From positions 1 through 6,844 of the forward strand of contig PACG01000095.1 of the NCBI GenBank assembly GCA_002699335.1: DNA of 6,844 nucleotides, read 5' to 3'. Source of the stretch: Candidatus Poribacteria bacterium (GTDB taxonomy: Bacteria > Poribacteria > WGA-4E > UBA9662). The position numbers and the translations under genes were made by a program. Below, piece by piece: positions 1-5,997 of the stretch. The stretch's first letter is position 1. Every line of letters begins with the position of its first letter. The notes under the pieces were generated by a model that worked only from the letters and a program-made list of their open reading frames with translations, was not told the DNA's origin and made no database searches.

Positions 1-1064
1 ACCGATGTGTCAATCTCGATTACACGCCTGACAGTTGGTGTATCTTCCGGTGAAGCACCGGGGAATGTTGCTGCGGCCGGGTGAGCCTTCACCTGCTCTG
101 ATGGGAGCCTCCAGGACTGGTGAATCTGCTGTGTTAGCACCAACCGTTCGAGGATGTTCTTATTGGTAATCGGCTTCGTCGGCGTTGGGTGTGGATCGAC
201 TGGCCTCGCTTCGAGTACATTTTGCAGCTTTGGCAGAAAAAGTTGATCATCGGGTGGAAGGCAGCGCATGGCGGTCGACAGCGTTGTCCCAGCTAGAGCC
301 AATCCCTTGTCATCTAGTTTCTGTTTTCTGTCGATATGCTGTACGAGGACCCTAAGTGCGTGGCTCGCATTTGTGAGTGTCGAGGGGAGAGGCTCCGTCG
401 AATACCCATCTTTAGCTGTGTCTCTTGTCATACCATCGGCGAATGTTAGGCCCATTTGCGCAAAGAACAGGTTCGACGCATAGTCAGTACGGAGATCCTG
501 TCCCATATTGAGTTGACACCAGCCCCAACCGGTAGCGGACCCAATAGCCGCGCCACCCTGTTTGACCCACTCGGTCAGTTCTGAGCGGAGATCGGCTGAT
601 GCCCGTTCTGTGCCACCGATGAGCACATCGACAGAAGCGAAGTCCTCGGCTTCGATGGACAAGGCCTCCAACCCCTGATCACGCAAGTATATAGACAAGT
701 CAGCATTGCCGACAACGCCGACCCTCGGCATCCCCTTACGGGAGGTCCAGCGCAAGGCGTTGACCATCAACCGGCCAGTGTCTGCAGTTTCCACTGATTC
801 CTGACCAAAGTATCCGTTGTGCCCCCAAAGTAATACACCGCCCCAGCCGTACTTCGCAGCAGCGACAACAACGTTGCCGCCGGCGTCCTGCACAACCGCA
901 AACGCGTCTTCGCCGAAGACCGCAATATTGCCGGGAATGCCGGGGCTAGCGATCAGCTTAACGCCGTCGAGGAGCATAGCAACATCTCGCTCGGTTGCAA
1001 AAACCGAGGACGAGAGAAGCCCCGCGACGACCATGAGTGGGAAGCCAAATCTACTTCTGTGCAT
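1..1064 (-). CDS. Secreted TCAF/M60-like peptidase, N-terminal part (runs off left edge)
   Basis: An open frame of 354 codons runs from the start out of the window without a stop. Two ATG codons are adjacent (1067 and 1064). I chose 1064 because it lies 6 nt from the AAGGAG at 1071-1076, against 3 nt for the other. Residues 1 to about 23 form a signal peptide (basic start, hydrophobic core, SSVFA before the likely cleavage), so the product is probably exported. Residues about 40-110 contain FGEDAFAVV, then VVVAAAKYGWGG and GHNGYF. Residues about 175-212 contain GWGWCQLNMGQDLRTD and FADG. This order matches the GATase-like N-terminal region of bacterial M60-like proteins and animal TRPM8-channel-associated factors. 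A helical stretch (residues 230-290) and a Pro/Thr-rich linker follow. In that family a zinc peptidase domain with HExxH comes next and can act on mucin-type glycoproteins; none of it is visible here, so peptidase activity is inferred from the family. The gene starts a separate unit behind the terminator at 1262-1288. Confidence 0.78.
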   Translation of the reverse strand, partial: MHRSRFGFPLMVVAGLLSSSVFATERDVAMLLDGVKLIASPGIPGNIAVFGEDAFAVVQDAGGNVVVAAAKYGWGGVLLWGHNGYFGQESVETADTGRLMVNALRWTSRKGMPRVGVVGNADLSIYLRDQGLEALSIEAEDFASVDVLIGGTERASADLRSELTEWVKQGGAAIGSATGWGWCQLNMGQDLRTDYASNLFFAQMGLTFADGMTRDTAKDGYSTEPLPSTLTNASHALRVLVQHIDRKQKLDDKGLALAGTTLSTAMRCLPPDDQLFLPKLQNVLEARPVDPHPTPTKPITNKNILERLVLTQQIHQSWRLPSEQVKAHPAAATFPGASPEDTPTVRRVIEIDTS

Positions 1065-1261
1065 CATGTACTCCTTGCGTACGGACTATGTCTTACACAC
1101 TTAGTGAATCCTGGCGAAGGCGCCCATCGCGCGAACTTGAGGCTATCCTCTAGATAGGGCCCTGAGATCTGCACGCAAATGCGCACCTTTCCCTCAGGGG
1201 CGACGGGATAGCTGAAACCAATGACGTAATTTTACCGAATCTCAGTTTAATAAAACCTAAG

Positions 1262-1288
1262 AAAAAATCGCGAAGCCAAAACGCGATT
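1262..1288 (-). terminator. Intrinsic terminator after the dehydrogenase gene
   Basis: On the minus strand a perfect 7-bp stem AATCGCG/CGCGATT (plus-strand arms 1266-1272 and 1282-1288) with a 9-nt loop runs directly into a T tract of about six. This is the classic layout of a Rho-independent terminator. It lies about 100 nt downstream of the dehydrogenase stop and upstream of the M60-like gene, so it separates the two transcription units. On the plus strand the stem is not followed by Ts, so it is directional. Confidence 0.75.
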
Positions 1289-1310
1289 CTATACACGCTG
1301 TATATCAGTT

Positions 1311-1333
1311 GATTTTGAGAATTGATCAAAATC
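1311..1333. repeat. Inverted repeat (8-bp stem, 7-nt loop)
   Basis: GATTTTGA (1311-1318) and TCAAAATC (1326-1333) are perfectly complementary around a 7-nt loop. No T tract follows on either strand, so it is not a canonical terminator. It sits between the dehydrogenase stop and the terminator at 1262-1288, where it could act as an mRNA 3'-end stabilising hairpin or a binding site. Its role is not known. Confidence 0.4.
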
Positions 1334-1388
1334 CAGTTCAGCGTAAAGGAACTACGGAAAACATCTATATTCCACATCTGTTTCATGT

Positions 1389-2411
1389 CTAATCCCATTC
1401 AAAGACTACTTTGCCCGTACCACCTGCGTCGAATGTGCAGTAGGCCTCCGGTGCATCTTCGATCCTGTACCGATGTGTGACCAGCCGATCGAAGGAGAGT
1501 GACTGACTAGCCACAACATCCACCAGTTTCCATGCCATCCACAATGGAAGTACAAAAGAGCCCATCAGTGTCAGTTGTTTGCTGATTAGCAGGCCCGGAT
1601 TGATGACCTTGTCCATGTTCCCAATCCCTACAAAGACGGATTTTCCACCCCGGCGCAGGCAGGCAACAACGTCCTCACGCCCCTTGGGGCTTCCCGATGT
1701 CTCGAAGGCCAGTTCAATGCCGTCGTCGCTAGCGAAGGCACGGATCGCCTCGACCGCATCGTTCTTTCCCACGTCTACTACGGCAGCCGCTCCAACCTGC
1801 TTAGCCAGTTTCAGTCGCTCATCGATGATATCGAGCCCGATGATGTTCCCACCCATCGCCGTTGCTAAAATGATGCTGCTCAGACCAACCGGTCCCAGCC
1901 CGAAAACCGCCACATTGTCTCTTGGCCGGACTTCGAGTTTGCTCAGAGAGGAATAAGCTGTTCCAGCCGGGCAGGCGATGAATGCACCATCAGTAAAGCG
2001 CATTGTATCCGGCATTTTGACGCAGTTCCGCTCATCAGCAATTATGTAATCAGCGTGGGAACCGTCTACAGGTCCGCCATAACCGCTGGCTTCTCCGCAC
2101 CACATCAGGTTGCCCGATGCGCACTGCGCACAGTATCCACAGCCCAGATAGTGGTACACGGTGACACGGTCTCCCTCCTTGATCTTTGCTACATTGGTCC
2201 CAATAGCATCTACCACTCCGCACGGCTCGTGGCCGGGAATGCGATCTCCTCGCTCTTTTGCCCATGCACGGTCCTCACGATAGAGGTGGAGATCACTACC
2301 GCAGATGCCGCTTACCATCATTTTCACTCGCACTTCTCCGTCATTCGGAACTGGATCAGGAAAATCCCTCACCTCGCATTCCCTGTCACCCAAAAACACT
2401 ACGCCCTTCAC
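1389..2411 (-). CDS. Zinc-dependent medium-chain alcohol/polyol dehydrogenase
   Basis: This 340-residue protein is the usual length for the MDR family, which oxidises a secondary alcohol of a sugar, polyol or amino acid with NAD(P)+ in the cytoplasm. Zinc-site residues are C37 in GICGSD and H61/E62 in GHEPCG; C147 lies where a further ligand often sits. Four structural-zinc cysteines are C91, C94, C97 and C105. The Rossmann motif GLGPVG is at 171-176, and D194 ending the second strand favours NAD over NADP. The nearest relatives by pattern are threonine, sorbitol or idonate dehydrogenases; the substrate cannot be read. I chose the GTG start at 2411 because AGGAGGTGA precedes it at good spacing and homology begins there (KGVVFLGD). 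An ATG at 2522 would add 37 residues without homology that run through a palindrome. The gene lies behind the dehydratase and isomerase genes but probably also has its own promoter. Confidence 0.9.
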   Translation of the reverse strand: MKGVVFLGDRECEVRDFPDPVPNDGEVRVKMMVSGICGSDLHLYREDRAWAKERGDRIPGHEPCGVVDAIGTNVAKIKEGDRVTVYHYLGCGYCAQCASGNLMWCGEASGYGGPVDGSHADYIIADERNCVKMPDTMRFTDGAFIACPAGTAYSSLSKLEVRPRDNVAVFGLGPVGLSSIILATAMGGNIIGLDIIDERLKLAKQVGAAAVVDVGKNDAVEAIRAFASDDGIELAFETSGSPKGREDVVACLRRGGKSVFVGIGNMDKVINPGLLISKQLTLMGSFVLPLWMAWKLVDVVASQSLSFDRLVTHRYRIEDAPEAYCTFDAGGTGKVVFEWD

Positions 2412-2415
2412 CGGA

Positions 2416-2425
2416 TTCACCTCCT
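2416..2425 (-). promoter_or_regulatory. Ribosome binding site that decides the GTG start
   Basis: The minus strand reads AGGAGGTGAA ending 4 nt before the GTG at 2411, with the core AGGAGG about 8 nt away. This near-perfect Shine-Dalgarno sequence marks the GTG as the dehydrogenase start rather than the in-frame ATG at 2522. Confidence 0.8.
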
Positions 2426-2468
2426 GTAATCCTCGATCAAGCCAGCTGTAACAATCTATGGTCGGACG

Positions 2469-2512
2469 CCTGCGTTGGATCGAAGACAAGCTTGACTTTG
2501 ATCCAACGCAGG
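2469..2512. repeat. 44-bp near-perfect palindrome upstream of dehydrogenase
   Basis: Arms CCTGCGTTGGATC (2469-2481) and GATCCAACGCAGG (2500-2512) are perfectly complementary over 13 bp. The 18-nt centre is itself almost symmetric around CAAGCTTG, so only two of the 22 position pairs fail strict symmetry (one is a G-T pair). It ends 57 nt before the GTG start of the dehydrogenase and lies about 40 nt downstream of a promoter-like sequence. No T tract follows on either strand, so it is not an ordinary terminator. It could be an operator for a dimeric regulator, a structured mRNA leader or processing site, or a remnant of a small palindromic repeat element. No second copy is in the window. Confidence 0.8.
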
Positions 2513-2559
2513 AATTAAGCATTCACTCTATTCGGAGGAAAGATAGGCCTTCACTATTC

Positions 2560-2589
2560 ATTATGTCAGAATTTCCGCTTACTGTTCAA
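2560..2589 (-). promoter_or_regulatory. Candidate sigma-70-type promoter for the dehydrogenase
   Basis: On the minus strand TTGAAC (2584-2589) is followed after 18 nt by CATAAT (2560-2565), matching four and five of six consensus bases. Transcription would begin near 2553 and give a leader of about 140 nt carrying the 44-bp palindrome. This fits the 281-bp gap between the isomerase and dehydrogenase genes, which is too wide for simple translational coupling. It rests on consensus matching only. Confidence 0.4.
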
Positions 2590-2692
2590 CATAGACGCGA
2601 TAGTCCAATGCCTCACCCGGTCCGGGGTAATGCCCTAACTGGGCTGGAGTTGGCAAGGGCAGGGAGACAATTTATGGCCAGGTAAATAGTGC

Positions 2693-3514
2693 CTATTCCA
2701 CGCAGGCCTTGAGTTTGGCCAATCCCTCTGCCGCTACGACAACCGACCCCTTTTCCCAATAACCCGGATTGAATAACTCGAGCGAGAGCATCCCTTCGAA
2801 GCCTGCATTCTGGAGACCAGCTACAATCTCAGGCCAGGGGGCCAGTCCATCTCCGGGATAAACCCGGTCCGCATCTGTAACTGTATCGCGTCCCGGTTGT
2901 TCGGGATAATCGTTCACGTGGACCAGCCCTAACTTTCCAGTCCCTAGGTGCTCCAGGCCATGAAAATGGCCACTTCCTTTATACATATGATACACATCTG
3001 CTAGAAGCAAAGTGCCCGGACATCCGCACTCGGCTGCCACCAACAGTGCTTCACCCAATGTGCCTAGTGTCCTGGCAATACCCCAGAACTCCAGCAGCGG
3101 TTTAGCCTGAAACCCAACAATAGCATCCAATAATTCCGCATACCGCTGGGCTACGGGAAACAAATCAACCTCCCGATTCTGAATGCCGAACGGAGGTGCG
3201 GCCACAAAGGAACAATCCAGCGCATCGGCTATCTCGAAGCATCGACGTGCTTCATCAAGTCCTTTGCTACGCTGATCATCTTCTGGTACTGCCCATTCGA
3301 AAAAAGCGATCAAATTCACTATCTGTATCCCACGATCTGTGGCTTTTTTCTGCAAATCGGATAACGTACCTCCTCCTTTCACCCACTTATCGATTTCCTC
3401 TACCCATGGCTCAATCCCATCATACCCCGCATCCGCGGCAATGTCTATGGCATTCATTACTGAAGTGTTCTTATGGCGAATGGTACTGGTATTCAAACAG
3501 TACAAAAAACTCAT
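2693..3514 (-). CDS. Sugar phosphate isomerase/epimerase-like TIM-barrel protein
   Basis: The 273-residue protein has the layout and length of the xylose-isomerase-like TIM-barrel family (COG1082, AP endonuclease 2 fold). Members isomerise, epimerise or dehydrate sugars, inositols and keto acids in the cytoplasm using a divalent metal. Visible landmarks are DGIEPW (residues 32-37, strand 2), E142 in LEFWG, D173 and H176 in LADVYHMYKG, H199 in LVHVND, the DRVYPGDG segment at 216-223 and E246 in LSLELFNP. E142, D173, H199 and E246 are the expected metal ligands and all are present, so the enzyme is probably active. There is no signal peptide. The ATG lies 8 nt from AGGAG (3523-3527). The gene follows the enolase-superfamily gene by only 26 nt, so the two are surely co-transcribed and probably act on the same compound. 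The exact reaction cannot be told from sequence. Confidence 0.88.
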   Translation of the reverse strand: MSFLYCLNTSTIRHKNTSVMNAIDIAADAGYDGIEPWVEEIDKWVKGGGTLSDLQKKATDRGIQIVNLIAFFEWAVPEDDQRSKGLDEARRCFEIADALDCSFVAAPPFGIQNREVDLFPVAQRYAELLDAIVGFQAKPLLEFWGIARTLGTLGEALLVAAECGCPGTLLLADVYHMYKGSGHFHGLEHLGTGKLGLVHVNDYPEQPGRDTVTDADRVYPGDGLAPWPEIVAGLQNAGFEGMLSLELFNPGYWEKGSVVVAAEGLAKLKACVE

Positions 3515-3540
3515 CTTAACTTCTCCTGGTTATATGATTT

Positions 3541-4731
3541 TCAATCAAAAAACGCTTCATCCTCTTCTTTTAGATGCTGTCTGGCGGCCTCTGGGATCAA
3601 ATTGACGCCCATGCCAGGACGATCCCAGACTTCGATGAAGCTACCTTTAACAATAGGGTCCGGCAACCCTTCTACAATATCATACCACCATTCCGGCCTT
3701 CCTGTCGGGTATTCAAAAGCGATGTAGTTCTGCGGCAAGGTGGCACATACCTGTACCAAAGCAGCTAAACCCAGCAACCCATCGCCGGTGCCGTGCGGTG
3801 CCATCAAGATCCCGTGCAGATCCGCATATTCTGCCACCCACTTCAACTCAGCAATCCCTCCAATATCACAAGGGTCGGGCCCAATAATATTGACCGCTTT
3901 CTGCTCGATCAAATCTTTGAAATTCTGCCGCAAGTAGATCTGCTCACCTGTATGGATAGGTGTTGATGTCGCGCGTGTCACCTCCCGATAAGAATCGGGA
4001 GCTACCCACGGTACGTAGTCCCCGGTGAGCATATCTTCCAGCCACATTAAATTCAAATGCTCCGTCGTCTGCGCCAGTCGAATGGCATCGGGCACGGTGA
4101 ATCCAGGTCCGCAATCCAGTGCCAACCCAACTTCATCACCCAATACCTCTTTCATCGCTTCAATACAGGTGATAAGATGTTTCATTCCTCTCTCGGTCAG
4201 CAATCCCCGATTGGCATGATATCCTCCCGTTAGCACTTCGCCATAATAAAAATCCGGCACCTGTTGCGCCATTGCTCCGTGAAAGGCCACCCCTTGCTTG
4301 ATAATCGAGAACCCTTCCGGCGAAGCCTTCATCTGTACCATGTTTTCAGCATAGTGTTCCGGCTCAATACCGCTCATAGGGAAACGCACCGCACCGTTAT
4401 AGACCCGGACCTGATCGCGAACCTTCCCTCCCAGCAACTTATACACGGGCAGATTGGCCGCTTTACCGGCCAGGTCCCACAGTGCCATCTCGATTGCGCT
4501 GACCGCACTCCCCCACGGTTTAAAACTCCCCAACCGCCGAATTTTCATCATCACCCATTCAACATTTGTTGGATCCTCACCCAAGATATGATTTTTATAA
4601 AACATCACATGAGGTTTCAGATAATGCTTCGATGACTCCACCTCTCCAAATCCATCAATTCCTTCATCTGTCACAACGCGCACTACCGGATTATTGCCGA
4701 TAACTGCACATTTCAGATCCGTAATTTTCAT
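3541..4731 (-). CDS. Enolase-superfamily (mandelate racemase/muconate lactonizing) sugar-acid dehydratase-like protein
   Basis: The 396-residue protein has an N-terminal capping domain (1 to about 115, with GFGE at 27-30 and AIEMALWDLAGK at 79-90) and a TIM barrel. Family members remove a proton next to a carboxylate with Mg2+, often dehydrating aldonic or uronic acids to 2-keto-3-deoxy acids. Metal ligands are D206 (LALDCGPG), E232 (WLEDML) and E263 (HTGEQIY). D286 (GPDPCDIGG) and H313 (APHGTG) form a mandelate-racemase-type dyad, and E340 (AFEYP) fits the matching glutamate. Spacing and the insertion at about 145-180 resemble mannonate/galactonate dehydratases, but the His found two residues after the first metal Asp in mannonate dehydratase is Gly here, so that specificity is doubtful. 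AAGGAGG at 4737-4743, 5 nt before the ATG, is a strong ribosome binding site. It is the first intact gene of the cluster and lies 26 nt before the isomerase gene. Confidence 0.9.
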   Translation of the reverse strand: MKITDLKCAVIGNNPVVRVVTDEGIDGFGEVESSKHYLKPHVMFYKNHILGEDPTNVEWVMMKIRRLGSFKPWGSAVSAIEMALWDLAGKAANLPVYKLLGGKVRDQVRVYNGAVRFPMSGIEPEHYAENMVQMKASPEGFSIIKQGVAFHGAMAQQVPDFYYGEVLTGGYHANRGLLTERGMKHLITCIEAMKEVLGDEVGLALDCGPGFTVPDAIRLAQTTEHLNLMWLEDMLTGDYVPWVAPDSYREVTRATSTPIHTGEQIYLRQNFKDLIEQKAVNIIGPDPCDIGGIAELKWVAEYADLHGILMAPHGTGDGLLGLAALVQVCATLPQNYIAFEYPTGRPEWWYDIVEGLPDPIVKGSFIEVWDRPGMGVNLIPEAARQHLKEEDEAFFD

Positions 4732-5051
4732 TATTTCCTCCTTTTCGCTTATCAGTTGATACGCACAAAAAAGCTACAGAGCTCCTGCTTGTGTGATCGG
4801 TGCATACTAATTACGCCACTCCAAAGACGCAGGTACAATCATTTCAGCGGCCGATTAATGAAAAAACTGACCACTAATTCAAATTAATAACTGCTTGAGC
4901 ATCGACAACTCTGCGGTTAGGTGAGGTCACTTAAAAGCGAAGCAGTATCTTCATCCAGATTGAACGGGGGCGCATCTCTGAAGTATTTATACAACCTCCA
5001 GATTCCATCAAAAAAACATCCGGCGGCTAGACAATGCTCCCACTACACGCA
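4732..5051 (-). other. Intergenic leader before the enolase-superfamily gene
   Basis: This 320-bp stretch between the pseudogene stop and the intact cluster has no recognisable gene on either strand. It is AT-richer than its flanks and probably carries the cluster promoter. Weak minus-strand candidates are a TATAAA at 4986-4991 behind a T-rich run, and TTGTAC followed by TAATTA about 19 nt later (roughly 4807-4837). A short inverted repeat, TAATT-TG-AATTA, lies near 4876-4887 and could be an operator. A small hairpin with a T tract lies at about 4769-4787, just before the ribosome binding site. None is strong enough for a separate call. Confidence 0.4.
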
Positions 5052-5950
5052 TTAGCGTTTAGAGGTCAATTCTTTCAGCTGAGCATAAACCGTTAACTCG
5101 TCCCTAGCACCATTGAACTCGAACGGAAAGGGCTGATTGATTTCGACTTCCATCAGTCCGCAAGAGCCCCCATTCACTACACTCGATTCAGCCGCTTTGG
5201 CTCCCTCCACCCCCATTTTTTCGCTCTCATTACAGACCGCTGGCTTGCTGTCCTTTTCAATGCTGCAATTCGATGTGGAATCGCTTCAAGGGAAGCGCGA
5301 TTATAGTGAATGAGTAAAAAACACTGGCCTGAGCAACTTCGTCGTACAACATGCCACCACCACCGCTGGTGGAGACCAGCATTTGAGGAGCCGTCCGCCT
5401 CGCTAATCGGATGAGTTCGGCTTGACCTTCGGGCGTTTTCAGTATCGGGTGCTCAAAGCCACAGTGACCATATTCATTGGCAATTTCCAGCACGACATTA
5501 CTCCGTCCGATTTCCGTTACCCAACGGGCAACACCGATGACACCGGTTCGCACCGCCTCCTCGTCTTTTAGGATTTGATCTTGCCGCTGATATTAGCAAC
5601 CGAGAATGACGACGACACTATGTTTATCGCACGCATCAATAACGCACAGCCGCGTTTGAGGCAATTCCCTCGCAATGAACTGTCCGGGTTGAAAGCGAAG
5701 TTGACAGCTCCCTCACAACCGGGCATACCGCCTTGGAGGCAGAGGGTGAACGCACGAACCCCGTGTGCGGCATAGTTGGGAATTTTGGTGATAACTGATC
5801 GGTGTTGGCTTCAGTGTCGAAGTCGAAACAATTGCGATCTTCAAAGACAGCATTCACCATACGGCCGTTCATCAAAAGCCCTTCAGCTTGTGCACCCGGA
5901 TAAGTTACTTGTCCTTTGAGATACCATCGATTTCCAACGATAGAGACGTG
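5052..5950 (-). pseudogene. Decayed cellulase-like glycoside hydrolase (clan GH-A type)
   Basis: A single protein can be read only by hopping between frames. The pieces are: from 5938 VGNRWYLKGQVTYPGAQAEG onward; from 5792 ITKIPNYAAHGVRAFTL and LQGGMPG; from 5640 IDACDKHSVVVILGC; then, past a TAA at 5593-5595 where a Tyr is expected, YQRQDQILKDEEAVRTG through VVLEIANEYGH to GGGGMLYDEVAQAS; from about 5320 LLIHYNRASLEAIPHRIAAL; and from 5249 SKPAVCNESEKMG to EINQPFPFEFNG, ending at the TAA 5052-5054. This order fits a GH5-like TIM barrel. IANE would hold the acid/base Glu and CNE the later catalytic Glu. At least four frameshifts plus one nonsense codon exclude a working product. The original start and any signal peptide are missing, and the 5' end merges into the serine hydrolase remnant. 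The frame at 5257-5553 is only one fragment of it. Confidence 0.85.
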
Positions 5951-5997
5951 GGGCCGTTGTTGCTACCGAGGTGCAATATCTCCTGCTGAGATGTTAC

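Larger units (their letters stand above)
1068..1388. other. Intergenic region between dehydrogenase and M60-like gene
   Basis: No convincing gene lies here. The minus-strand frame at 1150-1398 overlaps the dehydrogenase end, has no good ribosome binding site and encodes no recognisable motif. The stretch holds the dehydrogenase terminator (1262-1288), another hairpin (1311-1333), and a roughly 190-nt leader of the M60-like gene. That leader contains an inverted repeat of CCCTGAG (1160-1166) with CTCAGGG (1193-1199), and a small nested hairpin CGCA/TGCG at 1174-1183. I see no strong sigma-70 promoter. The best weak candidate is TTGCGT, 16 nt, TATCTA on the minus strand (about 1151-1178), which is far from consensus. 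Confidence 0.6.

Noticed and set aside
268..1104. Plus-strand open frames opposite the M60-like gene
   Set aside because: They are antisense shadows of a continuous minus-strand frame with signal peptide, ribosome binding site and family motifs.
1150..1398. Minus-strand open frame of 82 codons between dehydrogenase and M60-like gene
   Set aside because: It overlaps the dehydrogenase end, spans the terminator hairpin, lacks a ribosome binding site and shows no motif; AT-rich non-coding DNA explains it.
1579..4635. Plus-strand frames and a minus-strand frame at 2050-2265 over the three intact enzyme genes
   Set aside because: Each lies opposite or out of frame with a gene having complete catalytic motifs; their translations show no recognisable domain.
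4769..4787. Small hairpin with T tract before the enolase-superfamily gene, as an attenuator
   Set aside because: The stem has only four Watson-Crick pairs plus wobble pairs, and no leader peptide or alternative fold is evident.
5018..5051. Terminator after the decayed glycoside hydrolase
   Set aside because: A run of seven Ts occurs on the minus strand, but the sequence before it does not form a convincing stem.
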